From Ligula intestinalis (taxonomy: Eukaryota > Platyhelminthes > Cestoda > Diphyllobothriidea > Diphyllobothriidae), in the NCBI GenBank assembly GCA_036362985.1, contig JAYGXS010000010.1, positions 6,138,722 to 6,202,721 of the forward strand: DNA of 64,000 nucleotides. Direction: 5' to 3'. Below the pieces are notes generated by a model. The model searched no databases. It saw nothing but the letters and a program-made list of their open reading frames with translations, and was not told the origin of the DNA. The translations under genes were made by a program, and so were the position numbers. Shown here piece by piece: positions 1-11,346 of this stretch; the stretch's first letter is position 1; every line of letters starts with the position of its first letter.

Positions 1-126
1 CGAATAAATGTCCCCTGTTTCACAGATCGCATCTGCTTCTTCTGACTAGTCTATTCTCTGTCATCTCGCAGGCGGCTTCCAAAAATATCGTACACATCGT
101 TTTCTGCTCCAAGTTCAGTTTGCGTA

Positions 127-526
127 NNNNNNNNNNNNNNNNNNNNNNNNNNNNNNNNNNNNNNNNNNNNNNNNNNNNNNNNNNNNNNNNNNNNNNNNNN
201 NNNNNNNNNNNNNNNNNNNNNNNNNNNNNNNNNNNNNNNNNNNNNNNNNNNNNNNNNNNNNNNNNNNNNNNNNNNNNNNNNNNNNNNNNNNNNNNNNNNN
301 NNNNNNNNNNNNNNNNNNNNNNNNNNNNNNNNNNNNNNNNNNNNNNNNNNNNNNNNNNNNNNNNNNNNNNNNNNNNNNNNNNNNNNNNNNNNNNNNNNNN
401 NNNNNNNNNNNNNNNNNNNNNNNNNNNNNNNNNNNNNNNNNNNNNNNNNNNNNNNNNNNNNNNNNNNNNNNNNNNNNNNNNNNNNNNNNNNNNNNNNNNN
501 NNNNNNNNNNNNNNNNNNNNNNNNNN
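127..526. other. Assembly gap of exactly 400 Ns, probably spurious
   Basis: The 11-mer CAGTTTGCGTA ends immediately before the gap (116-126) and starts again immediately after it (527-537). In the other arm of the inverted duplication (around 19776-19790) this 11-mer occurs once and the flanking sequences are contiguous. The gap therefore probably marks two overlapping contig ends rather than missing DNA. Apparent open reading frames that run through the Ns are not real. Confidence 0.85.
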
Positions 527-1430
527 CAGTTTGCGTATTTTGTCCAATAATAGGTATCCCTGCTTAAACAATTCCTGTAAGTATGTTGATAGTGGGCTTT
601 CTTTATTATTGTGAGGCTGTTTAAGCTTCAATGAAGAAAGAATATCAGAAATAATTGATTTACCAAAACTTTGTTATAAACTGCAAATACATTACGATTT
701 TAATGGCTTAATTTACTCAAATACATTGATAATGATACTCGGACCCATTTTAGGGTAATTTGCCCTCAGCAAAAAAATTCCGAAAAGTGTTGACCGTCTG
801 GTTTTTATAAGTGCTTAGTTCCAGGAAAAAAACTGCTAGTGCGTCTGCTGACAAGGTTTCGCCCAAGGACTTTAATTCCGTTTACCACTAAAAGTTTCAG
901 CTGCCTCTTGTTTACTCCTCGAAAGGCTTATTTTAGATGAAACTGAAAAAATCACTCGGCACATTCTCAAGAGTTTAAGTTCCAAAAAAGGAACTGACAG
1001 TACCATTTATCCCTAGCGAGATAACGTCTGCATCTTTATGCTCTCATTGCTGATTTCAGACTCCTTAGTCCACTATAAGTTAGTTTACAGATGAACCATT
1101 CTAATCGTCCTGCACTTAAAAACATTCAGAATACCAAGAGAACCCACTGGTTGCACGAATTTTGAAAGGACACGAAAATATCCATTGATTTAGCCAAAAT
1201 TTGAAACCTTTAAGGCTTGTTTATATAATTGAAATCACTTTTACTAGGTATAAATTTGAAGCAAGCAAACACGGCAAAATTTATTTGTTTAAATAACTTT
1301 CGGAGAGCTTTTCGACTGCTTTCGGCGTTTGCATGAATAACCTAACAATTGGAGAACACAGAATCGATAGTAGCAAGGTCATAATAAGGCGGGAAGGGAG
1401 GGGATTTAACAAAATAAGTGTGGCATGTAT

Positions 1431-1553
1431 TTACCAGGGCAGTTGAAGAATACTTACATGGTCTAATTGCTTATAAAAGTCGGGTTTCTCCCGCCGTTTA
1501 TAGGCCATTTCAATAAAGCGCAGAGTCCGGTTTGTTTGTACTCGAACAAGAAC
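1431..1553 (-). pseudogene. PLE GIY-YIG endonuclease, C-terminal end, inverted
   Basis: The minus strand reads VLVRVQTNRTLRFIEMAY...KPDFYKQLDHV...LQLPW and then a stop. This is the C-terminal end of the same endonuclease family as the copy at 43089-43450, which reads VLVRARKNRILRYLEAAY...KPELCKQLQLPW. It lies head to head with the N-terminal half of the domain at 1550-1843 and partly overlaps it, so the gene is broken by an internal inversion. The other arm carries the same arrangement at 18756-18878. Confidence 0.8.
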
Positions 1554-1843
1554 TTGTGTACTTTACTCCATATAAAAGCCTTCCAGTTTATCGGCTAAAA
1601 GAAGCCTTGCCTTTGCACGCCTTATCAAACAGCGTCCATGAATTCACGTGGACTTGCAGATGCAAGTATATTGGCCATACGCAAAGGCAACTGGGGACCA
1701 GGGCTGCTGAAAGTTTGCCTTCTTGGCTTTTAAAACAAGAAAACAAAATGCCCCGGTCACTCATTACAAAACACTTGTTAGACAGTGGGCACGCAGTGTG
1801 TAAGCAATTAGACCATGTGGTTAATCTTCAACTGCCCTGGTGA
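1550..1843 (+). pseudogene. PLE GIY-YIG endonuclease, N-terminal half
   Basis: The plus strand encodes ELVYFTPYKSLPVYRL, then TCRCKYIGHTQRQLGTRAAE, then LPSWLL and ITKHLLDSGHAV. Expected PLE endonuclease features are visible: the Cys pair just before the YIG-like KYIG, the R of the RAAE helix, and the His of DSGH. Compared with the copy at 43089-43450, about 35 codons after SGHAV are missing and the frame jumps straight to CKQLDHVVNLQLPW and a stop. The missing part exists in inverted form at 1431-1553. This is a degenerate retroelement gene, not a host gene. Confidence 0.8.
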
Positions 1844-2250
1844 ATGCATGTCAGACGCTTATTCTTGTAGACTCTTATCCCGTCTTTTCGTCCTAAATTT
1901 AAAGGTTACACTACTTTTGACCATTCGCCGCGTCCTAATGAACTTGTTTTTATGAGTTTTGTGAAAATTCAAAACAACAACAATTTTACAGTTGTTATGT
2001 TACTCGTGCAAAGAGAGAAAGTGGTTTAAAATTTCTCTCAAAATCTGTTTGCAAACAAATAAATTCTGCCTTTTTTGCTTGCTCTAAATGCGTTTGTATA
2101 GGTTTGACAGCGTCCCATAACTAGTAATGCACTGATTTCTGTCATAAAGTACAATTTTAAAAGGTTGTCTGCAGAAAACTTATCGTTTTCTGGATAAGTT
2201 TTGTTATATTTTTTATGCTAACTGTGCAGACGCCAGCATCGTGCCGGGTC

Positions 2251-3859
2251 ACATCAAAAATAATAATATAAGTGCCCTCTGTTTTAGTTCTTTTTAAAAA
2301 CGGTCACTACGGTAGGCAACAGACAGGTCCTAGCAAGGTTTACCAAACCACATTAATTATCACCAAACCTGCACTATAAGGGCGATTTAAAAAAAATTTC
2401 GCTTTCTTTTAACCTTGTAGAATTTTATGGCAGCCCCGTTAATGCACTTCTGACTGGCTTTAAAAGAACCTTCTCGAAGCGAAGAAAGAACTATCATATC
2501 AGTAATCTATTTTTGACAAGCACTAAAGTGGTTTATTTATTTGCTCAGAAACATGTTCCAATTGGCCAATCTATCTTAACTTCTATTTATTGCATTGTTT
2601 GAAAGCGTCACTAGGGCAGGGATTAGCTTAACGAGATCGCTGTGGCAATAGAATTTGCGACTTAAGTGTCTATTCTTATTTTACTTCGTTGCTCATAAAC
2701 TTTCTAATGAAGATAAATTTACACTTCCAAATCAATCTTTTTCGCGGCTATTTATAAAAGTCACTGAGGTGTTAATGCTCGTAAAAACTGTTGAAGTGGG
2801 AGCTGCAGTAATATCGTGAGCGTGATTGTGGATACATAATTGCAGTTATAAATTTATGAACAGTTGTGCTTTTCGAAATCTATTGTATATTGAGGAAAAT
2901 GTTATTACGAATTAGCAGATGGCTAGCATGCTTCTTTTAGGTTGTTTGTCCAGCTCACGAAGCATATCATTTTTAGCTGTTTTATGTCGGTAAATTGTAA
3001 CTATCGTTGGTAGATGAACATAAGTAACCAGTATCATTCTAGATATTGTTATATGCTTGCAAATAAAAATAAGAAGTGCTTTACAAACGCTTTGAATGGA
3101 TATCACCACCATGTGCGCATTATAAAAAGCATTGAAGATCAACGGTGTTATAAATGCGTAGAATTTAAGAAGTGAAATACGTTTTTCAATTCTGAACTTA
3201 AGGGAAAGATGGTGAGACTCTAGAATCGACCGATTCTTTAAAATCTGTGGACCCATGAGCAATATCAGAATTTTCAAAAAAATTCTATAAATTAAAATGA
3301 AATTACGCATTTTACGTTTTTTTTACCCTCAAACTTACATTAAAATCGTCGCACTCATTGCTACAAGCTTTTCATACTTCGCTGTAGTAAATTTAATGTC
3401 TATTGTATGCACAAAAGTTGAGCTTTAATGAATAATAGAACAGATTCTACAATACTAATAGGCGTGAGCAGCATTGGCTTATATTTTTCAGCGAGAAGGA
3501 CACTAATTGTCAGTCGGCCGAATGAAAATCGCCAGAATAATTTTGTATTGGGCTACCGGTGATGTAAAGCTTCAGATTTGAAAGGTAGGCGCGGCAAAAC
3601 AGTTGTCGTCGTAGGCGGGTGTTGTAACCGATACAATGTAGATACAGATACACATTATACGTAAAACTAATAATCTGGGTGTAGCCAGAAAGCATGGTAT
3701 GAGTTCATCGAAATTGCCGTCAACAAGGTCGAGTAGCCAAAAAATGGTGAGAGATGATGAAGCCTAAATGAAAATGTATTAGGCGATGATATCTTGCGTC
3801 CTAATACCTCACAACAAACCCCTAGCCATGAACGACATGAACTTATTGTCGGAGTATTT
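2251..3859. other. AT-rich stretch without recognised gene
   Basis: I see no recognisable coding region or repeat here. A 132-codon open frame on the minus strand (2912-3310) is rich in Ile, Leu and Phe, as expected from AT-rich DNA, and has no motif I recognise. The stretch lies downstream of the HCN exon in gene direction, so it may be intron. Confidence 0.4.
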
Positions 3860-4010
3860 CTGACCCTTTACTTCTTCACCCTTTTCCGTCCTTGTTTATC
3901 AATTAGGACGACAATTTGACTTTCATTAACTTTACTCTCCCTTATATTATAACAATGCCTGATGATGAATTAATCGAGATCATTTGTGCGCCTAACATGA
4001 ACTCTTGACT
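3860..4010 (+). repeat. Interspersed repeat G, copy 1
   Basis: The core GCCTGATGATGAATTAATCG is preceded by a pyrimidine-rich stretch and CCTTATATTATAACAAT. It matches copies at 40105-40290 and 61230-61395. The strings CTGATGA and, in copy 3, TCGAAAA give it a weak resemblance to a hammerhead core with a very short stem II, but the fold is not convincing. The ends of the repeat are not defined. Confidence 0.6.
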
Positions 4011-4481
4011 ACGCTAAAGTTAGCTTTATATCGAATGTTCATTTAGTGCTCTAAATATTAAACAAACTAACAGCGTAATGAGGAAGAAGTTAAAATCCTG
4101 GAAAATAGTAAAGCACTTTTCTGTCGCATGAAGACAACATTGCTAAAGTATCTACCCTCAGGTTAAGTCCTCCGATGAGGCAGTATGTAAACACTTTCCT
4201 GCCTTAATTAATTTAAAGCTTACAAGGGGAAAAGTAGAAAAACATACTTAAGTTAAGTTGGCAATTTTACAGATCTTGGGGTGCAAAAGTGATAGCCAAA
4301 TCACTCGGAGATTGAAAGCTGGTGAATACGTTAATGTAGATTAACATCGTAACCGCTGTTAGGCTCCTTTTTCACACGGACAAATTTTTCTTCGAGCGTT
4401 AGTATTTTCGTCCTAGTAAGAGTAACAAAAATGCTTGACTAAGGTATTATGATACGATTTAAAATACGGAAAAGTAACCAA

Positions 4482-5427
4482 CAGTACGCGCCAGAATTCG
4501 TGCAAAATGCCGAAATGTGCGAAAGATTTAAAAACCTTAGATTTATTGGCATTGAAACAGATTACGATACTGATTTTCGTGCAGTCCATTCTGAAGTTAT
4601 TTCAGCCGTGCTACGATGTCGGCTTTTTAACAAGCTTATTTCTCACCCCGCACAAAGATACTTCTTAACTAATACGTGTTCTTATTATTGATGCTGACTG
4701 CGTTTATAAATTCAAATATGTTTTATGGAAAAAGGTGCATAAATAAATATTTATTGTATTCGTTTTGGCAGAAAATACACCTCCTTTAAATCTTATACTG
4801 AAAGAAATAATATCGTTCGATTTTAAAAAGTTTATAAATGGGCGAATAATGTTAAAACCTAATTACTACAACTCTTGAATTCAAGGTTTCCAAATTGAGC
4901 ACTGTGTACATCCTGTTACAGTAAAAGTTAGCTTTTACCTTCATTCTGAGTAAGAAATCATATAGTTCTCATCAAATGTTGCAATATGTGCAGCATTAAT
5001 AAATTGCGGTACGATATATTGTGAATGAACTCCTTTCAATCGTAAAAGTTCATGAATATTATTTTTTAAAACCGAAAGATACTCTTCCTTTGAGTATAAA
5101 ATTTAAAGCAATCATTATTTGCTATCAAACGAGTAAAATAAATTTCTTTTTCATAAACGTTTTCCATAACATATATTTAAATTTATAAAGGCAGTCTAAA
5201 TCACCGATAAATGCACCTACAATTTTAGTTGTTACGTTTTGCAGAACACGCTTTTTGTTAGCGGTCAGAAATAAGCTTTCTTAAAAGCCCGAATATTATC
5301 ATGACTGAAATAACCTCAGAATAGACTACACGATAATCAACGGCACCACCTGAGTCAATACCAATAAGCGAAAGAGTATCAATCTTTCGCAAATGTCGGC
5401 AGGCTGCGCAACTGCTGACGCGTACTG
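4482..5427. mobile_element. TA-flanked element with ~250-bp terminal inverted repeats, copy 1
   Basis: The left arm (4482 to about 4725) is repeated in reverse complement at about 5180-5427. Both ends begin CAGTACG, and the right end is followed by TA. The arms share the piece TTTATAAATT near their inner edges. A second element with the same arms and a related AT-rich centre lies at 22376-23443. Weak reading frames in the arms translate to similar peptides (FIGIETD... and LIGIDSG...), which follows from the arms being copies. No transposase is visible, so this is probably a non-autonomous DNA transposon. The TA flank would fit the Tc1/mariner superfamily. It sits about 90 bp inside the intron next to the HCN exon. 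Confidence 0.75.
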
Positions 5428-5517
5428 TAATAAAAATATGACAAGATATTGCCTTTTTTAGGACAGATATGCCATTTTTTTTCAAGGTTTTCAAAATGCA
5501 TTAGTGCTTTAGCTTAC

Positions 5518-5998
5518 TTAAAACAGCTGTATGGATGAATGATCCAAGAGCGCATGGCTACAAGCCGTTTCTTCTCCATATTCACAGCCTGTTTTGTTCC
5601 AAAGAACTTTAAGCAGGCCTTATTTTCCTCGGGTGCGATTATAGTGAGAAAGTGCTCCTTCATGCTGTTTCTGCTTTCCAGCCGTGCTCTAGGCGTGCTC
5701 ATCGTGTCCGAGTTTGGGGACTGTACATTGTCTTGTGACGTGCAAGACATTCCGTAGAGGTTATCAGCACCACTGAAGCTATGACGCTGGTCAGACAGAT
5801 GCCGTGGTCGTAAAAGTCGGCTCAGTCTCTGCCGGTGTCCAATCACGCGCTCTTCCCAAATCCGTGAGGCACGTGGAACGTTTTGGGGGCGGGGTTCCCG
5901 CCGAAACAGCCTCTCTGGCGTCAGGCTACGGGACGTAGGATTAAGCTCCATGTTTTCCATGTTTATTCTTTGAGGTTGATCCATGGTCATCTACGCTC
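5518..5998 (-). CDS. HCN (Ih) channel, N-terminal coding exon (partial gene)
   Basis: This exon encodes about 157 residues, starting MTMDQPQRINMENMEL and ending SWIIHPYSCFK. The last 49 residues align without gaps to the HCN domain before S1 in hyperpolarization-activated cyclic nucleotide-gated channels, where vertebrate proteins read FGSQKAV...FWIIHPYSDFR; here it is FFGTKQAV...SWIIHPYSCFK. A donor, GTAAGCT, follows directly at 5517, leaving a partial codon where family members continue FYWD. Upstream of the exon there is a good acceptor (pyrimidine tract, then CTGCAG at 6004-5999), and an in-frame TAG just before the first ATG supports the start at 5990. The first 100 residues are Arg, Ser and Pro rich and variable, as in other N termini of the family. 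The channel is a plasma-membrane cation channel. I could not find its S1-S6 or cyclic-nucleotide-binding exons in this window; they would lie to the left. An EAG-type channel is less likely given the WIIHPYS motif. Confidence 0.85.
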
Positions 5999-7706
5999 CT
6001 GCAGTACAACAGGAACATGAACGAAAATCATTAAGTTTGCTTTTTTTTCTATGATTTACTGCATAGCATTTTAGAGCTTAGACATCACCAATTCAAAGCA
6101 GTACACTGATTCATGCAAGAAGACTTTATAGGTGTTGCCGGTACTTTACATTACACTGCTAAAATTCCCATTGGTTGTCGAGTAAAACAACCTGATTGGC
6201 TTATAATGCAACCGGCGCTAGGTGGCCTTATTAATAGGCATTTTACTTGCGTAAGAAGTATTTGTACTTGTTAACTTATGCCCTGACTTTGCGAGTAATA
6301 TCTCGTTCGTTTAGTTTGCTATGCTGGAATAGCACTTATTTCAATTTTGAATGCATGCTTTGTCGGAATTTGGTGGTAGTACACTTTCATAGCAGGTTTA
6401 AGTGGTTAATTATTATATGCACTGGCTTGTATATCTGACAAAATATGAAAGTCAAAATTTTAGTTAGTGATTTACTACACATTTGAGGTTTTTCATTAAT
6501 TTTTGAGTTGACTTAAGGTGCAAAATGCTGTTTATTAGAAAATAAATCAGTTCAGACAAGATCACGGTTGGGGCAAATAGTGGCTATATTGGGCTAATTC
6601 CAGCATTTGCTGAAATCCGACGAATTGCTTACGCTAGTGAACGCTTAAAATTAATAAAAATCGCGAAGTTTATGAGCATATCTGTTTTGAAAATACAACA
6701 TTTTGCTTTGCCTTCAATAAATTGAGGTAAGTGCGAGTATGAAATAACAAATTATAGCCAAGAAAAGAAAAGCAGACTCACTTTACAAATTTTAATTTGC
6801 ACATACATTACATTTTTCATAAAGATATGTAATCAACATATCGAACCGCAATATGACTCTCTACATCGAAAATAAACGGTGGTTATACAAAATTTTCAGT
6901 CTTATCAGACGTTTTCTATGTAATACCGTTAAGTAAGTCCAGCCAACTTTTTTCAACATATGGGAGAGAATCAATGCATATATATGTATATATATACTTC
7001 AGACGGAACGGGTAGAAAATTATTATTTCCAGAAATATCGAAGCACATACTATTCAGTCTGTTGTTGTCACACCGGTCGGACATAGACGTAAAGTATAAA
7101 ACGTATACTGAGAACTGCAAAGTGAATTCTTTCAGGTTCAGCAAACGTTTACCCTAAATTTTTAGGGAATTCAAAAAACTCGACCAAGTATTTGTTTTCT
7201 ATTTTGACATAAAACTTTAATGAAGGTGAAATACACTGATAAAAGACGCAAAAATGTCTGCTAAAATCGTTTTTAATGGGTAAATTTTTAACGAAACCTT
7301 TTAATTTGTTCGCAAATTTTTGTGTTGTTGACGTTAATTATTTCGGCATTGATTTGGCGTGCTTAGCTTATTTTAAAACCCTGACGAGAGCAGACAACTG
7401 CATTAGAAAGAATGTCTAAAGACTCATTAAGCATGTAACTGCTAAAATAATTAACTTTTTGGGAATTTTTTGGTAACCAGTAAAAAATTTTAGCATTTTT
7501 GGACAAAGGAATGGAAACAGTGAAATTACGAAATTGCTTAACAGAATTTGAGAAGCAATCTGAAACTCGTCGCATTCGAATTCTTAAAATAGTCCAAAAG
7601 GTTTGTGATCCAAGAAAGTTTTTCTCGTTATATAAAAGATGGTGCGAATCCAATTTCCAGTTTAAACGCAATTTAAGTTGTAAGTAAAATATTAGCTCCT
7701 CCGTAA
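5999..7706. other. AT-rich stretch, probably intron or 5' flank of the HCN gene
   Basis: It lies upstream of the HCN exon in gene direction and begins with that exon's acceptor. I see no further exon. A short ATATAT run lies near 6976-6996. The region is otherwise unremarkable. Confidence 0.4.
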
Positions 7707-7979
7707 GTGGCACCCAAACTATTTGTTATTACTGCCAACTCCCTGGATCTGATTCCCATAGAAAATCCTTTTAGCTATCATCAGAAATTTGCACAAGGCA
7801 AAAAAGAAGATTTCCGTTCAAGAAAAAACTTGCTTTTCTACAGAATAATCACATTGAACAAACGACTCCAGATAATTGATACGTGTCTTTGTTGGACAGG
7901 TATAATGTTGCTTCGACTGTTAAAATACAATCTAACTAGTACTTACATTGAGCATTTTTACTTATTCTGTATAAAGTAG
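7707..7979 (+). pseudogene. Tc1-like transposase C-terminal remnant
   Basis: The plus-strand frame includes ITANSLDLIPIENPFSYHQK, which matches the catalytic-glutamate block of Tc1/mariner transposases (typically SPDLNPIENLW). A second, clearer block of this kind is at 12173-12475. Only the C-terminal region is recognisable and no terminal repeats are seen. The assignment rests on this one motif. Confidence 0.55.
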
Positions 7980-9013
7980 CCGTTTTTGCGTTCCCTGCTT
8001 TAAACACATTTATATTTAAAATTATATCCGTCAGTTGTTATAAAGCCATTATCTCAATTGCAAGGTTTGTTTATTGATAACAAGCGTTTTTATATTACTT
8101 AGTAGTAATTTGCCAACCAAACTGTTAATTTTTTTATTTCTGATACTTTGTTTACTGCCAAACACTGGGAAGACGCCCTATGTGATGATTTCGCGCGACT
8201 GGCATTTTGTCTTCTAAATATGGCTCGATGTTTTACATACTACATACTGTGCCGACAAAAAAAGAGATTTGTCCGTGCCTAGACAAAAAATGAACCATTA
8301 TTAGACATAAGGGCCTCCCCCAACCGTATTGGTACTACCTTTAGCTGAAACTCTCTCGAGGTTTGCTTGCAGACATATTAAACAAGAAAGTAGGTGCAGA
8401 GTCTAATTGAAACCTGAGTATGCAAAACAAGTCTTCCTATCTCTCTTACCCTCCAGAAAGGACGTTGTAGTCCTGTTGTCGATATTTTTAGCAACCAGAA
8501 TGACAGAGTTCAAAAACTGAAGAAGGCATATGGCCTCTGTTTGCGCTCAATTTGCAACCGTTTTTTGATGTCCGTTATTTACAAATTTGTTTCTAACCTT
8601 TAAATGCGTGGGACTAGTATTCGGCAATAAACTTTACCCTGCGAAAGACGGTAAGAATAGAAAATTAAATCGAACAGTGTTTTTTTTAGGTTAAACCATT
8701 TTCTTTTATAATCTTAACCTTCCTTTCACGTAATAAAATTAACTTTTTAACAAGCATGTGGAAAGCAACATTCACAACGGATAACCGACTAATGTGCCCT
8801 GGGGCTGTAATGGAATTTACATGGGATACATAAACTGCTCCAGAGAAAAGTATTCTTGTAGTCATTACCCATCAGCAACATCCCAAAGGCGGGCTAAAGA
8901 TAGTTTGATGGGGTCGCAAAGCTGCTAACAATCATTAACGTGACTTGAAGATTTTGATGAATATTTTAGCGTAACACTTTTAAAGTAAACTTTATACTTT
9001 TCACTATCGCATT
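7980..9013. other. No recognised feature
   Basis: AT-rich sequence with no coding region, structural RNA or clear repeat that I can recognise. Confidence 0.4.
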
Positions 9014-9822
9014 CATCATCTCCCAAAGGTAAGGAAGAAGAAAAGAGGGGGGTTCATGGACCAAATTATATTTAAACTGACGTTTCGAATACCTTTTCTA
9101 TTACATCGTCAGAGTTTAGTGGTAGCTGCGTTTGGTGGTCTTGAGGTAGCCCACCTTACCATCTGCCTCAAATTATATCGGTGGTGGACGTGTGAACTTT
9201 GACCTGCCCGTTCGTTGCTGACCACATTTTACCTGCCAGACGTTGGCTTCTGATGGGCTGGCGTGACCTTCGTCCCCTCTGCGGTCAGCGTAGTTGTAGG
9301 CAAGTCAGTATGCTTTTTGACCTCCCCACGTCACCCGGCGGACTGATCACTCGTTGCTGTTCACTTGGGTTGTTCTTTGCTTCGCGGTTGCGACGTTGAG
9401 ACAGTGTTTGCTGTTGGTCGCGTGACCTCCGACTTCCACCCCTATTTTCCCTTTGCTCTCGGTCCTAGGTACTCGTTTGCCCTACTGGCCCAAGTGAACA
9501 GCAACGTGGGGGAGGTCAACAAGCCTACTGACTCGCCTACAACTACGCTAACCGCAGAGGGGACGAAGGTCACACCAGCCTACCAGAAGCCAACCTATGG
9601 GAGACCAAATGTTGTCAACACCGAACGGACCGGTCAAACTTCACACGTTTAACACAGATATAATTTGAGGCAGACGGCAAGGTAGGCTACCTCAAGACCA
9701 CAAAACGCAGCTACCACTAAACGCTGATTATGGAATATAAAAGGTTTTCTCAACGTCAGCTCAACTTATATTTGGTCCATGACCTACCCTCTCTATTTCT
9801 CTTTTACATTTGGGAGGTGATT
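9014..9822. mobile_element. Fold-back element with ~350-bp inverted arms
   Basis: The left arm (9014-9370) and right arm (9489-9822) are imperfect reverse complements. Shared pieces include CATGGACCAAAT, GTGGTCTTGAGGTAGCC, TCTGCCTCAAATTATATC and CCTTCGTCCCCTCTGCGGT. The spacer is about 120 bp. A transcript would fold into one long hairpin. The outer part of each arm carries a hammerhead-like motif; the left one keeps CTGACGA and GAAAC, the right one has lost both. A 95-codon frame across the right arm is explained by the repeat and is not taken as a gene. Confidence 0.85.
9077..9112 (-). ncRNA. Hammerhead-like ribozyme motif (weak stem II)
   Basis: The minus strand reads CTGACGA, then 19 bases, then GAAACGTCAG. 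The core strings fit a hammerhead (CTGANGA and GAAA), and the ACGT after GAA is self-complementary as in the other copies. Stem II is poor: only AATA with TATT can pair. It lies in the left arm of the fold-back element. Confidence 0.4.
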
Positions 9823-11346
9823 AACGTGACTGTATACTGTATATATCACTTCAGGTGGAAGCGTTTAATATGCGTGTTAAATCATCCGCAATAACAACAT
9901 CCAAAAACATTGAAACTGTGCTTAATTGCTTGTTAACGTAGCCCAAAGATACGACAAACAGCAAAGTTAACTACGTTGATTAATTTTTCAGATGACGATA
10001 AGTCACCACCATGCTCTAATGTTTCGAGGCAGGGAATTAAAGAGGTGTTTCTATGGCCAACATGTACAATAATCAATTACTTGCAAATTTTAAGTAGGGT
10101 GAATTTTCAATAATCTTCAATTTTTCACTCCTGGCCGTTGTTTCAGTGGGATTGATGAGGTTATTGAACTGCAGGGGGGTACTTGCAAGGCCAACATGTA
10201 TAATGACAATTTGCTAGACAAACTTACTTTTCAAAGCAACCATTGGAATAAGTCCTTTCTTACAAATGTCGAGAAGGGGAAATTTTTAAAATTTTCCTAT
10301 ATTGCACTTGCCCACCGTTGATCCAGTTGGGCTTACTGATTATATTTTTAAAAATTAACCTCAGTGACCTCACCCAATAGCCGTAAACACCCCCCCTACA
10401 CACAAGCGCCTGCCGTTGGTCTAGTACTCGATACTGATGATATTACAATGTACCTGAGCTACATCGACTCATGTCAGCGAACACTCTCCGACTTACACAC
10501 GTAACTTTCTTAACTAACATGATAATTGCGCTCTGATTTGAACCCCTCTTCACTTATATGCCCTACTCATTCTACCTCCTAAAACCAGGTGCCCGTATTG
10601 GAGTGGAGGGCACTTTGCGTGCACTGTGGAGACCCCACGATAGTTCCATACCATGTGGGCATTGTGTATTAACTACATTGAGTGAATTACCGAATCCAGT
10701 TCGCATGTCCATTATTATTTGTCGCTATATTCAAACAAACCAAAGCATCTCAGAATGCAGTTGCTTCCTCAGTCTCGATAAATAGCACCATTTCTAGCTA
10801 GTGGGAAAAGTTCAGTCGTTAGCCATCCGTTATATTTGAACATTATCCTAAAATCCTTAGACTTGTCCGATTTGGCGGGTCGATACCTGGATGTGATGCC
10901 TGATTTAGTTGATGAGGAGATTTACGGTACTGCAATTCCTGCAATCAACTATCATTAAGAAATTTAACTTCGCAGTTTGGCATATTGTTGGACTGGTTAT
11001 TTTGATGAATTAAATGGATTTGATAATAAAAAAGCTTAAGTTTAGAAAACTGCCATCTTAGTTAAAGATATGGAGCGAAATAGGCACCAATTTTGGCCTC
11101 TAAGGTATGACAGAATCAAAGTTCTAACGAATATGCATTGTGCTGTGGAAGAATTTCAGAATGAGTAAAAAATAAGAATACTACTCTCTTCCAGAACTGG
11201 AAAATTTTGTCCGAAGTTGAAAAAATGGAAATAAAGCCAACTTTAAGGAATTGCATTGAGTTTAAAAACAAGGACAGATTGGAGTGTTAAAATTTATTTT
11301 TTGCTAATATGCAAAGTTTTCCGCCATAAAAGCCAGTTTAATATAT
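9823..11346. repeat. Mostly unassigned; degenerate local tandem duplication at 10040-10350
   Basis: GGCCAACATGTA is followed by related sequence at about 10051 and again at about 10190. The blocks ending TGGCCGTTGTTTCAGTGGG and CCACCGTTGATCCAGTTGGG lie in the same relative order, which suggests an old duplication with a period near 150-180 bp. I see nothing recognisable in the rest of the stretch. Confidence 0.4.

Larger units (their letters stand above)
5..2250. repeat. Left arm of 1.84-kb inverted duplication
   Basis: This stretch matches the reverse complement of 18059-19895 almost base for base by eye. The inner border is sharp: both arms share the string GTGCCGGGTC (2241-2250 here) and then diverge. 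The outer border is at or beyond the window start, because similarity is already present at base 5. Once the 400 Ns and one duplicated 11-mer are removed, this arm is about 1835 bases long, against 1837 for the other arm. It contains a rearranged Penelope-like endonuclease. The arms lie 15.8 kb apart in opposite orientation, so a pair of element insertions or a segmental inverted duplication would both fit. Confidence 0.9.

Noticed and set aside
20..631. Open reading frames running through the N gap
   Set aside because: They consist mostly of unknown residues. The other arm shows only a 66-codon frame without the gap, with no recognisable domain.
2912..3310. 132-codon minus-strand frame as a membrane protein
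   Set aside because: The Ile, Leu and Phe richness is expected from AT-rich DNA. No channel or receptor motif is present, and in particular no HCN segment.
9365..9652. 95-codon plus-strand ORF as a gene
   Set aside because: It lies across the loop and right arm of a fold-back element and has no domain.
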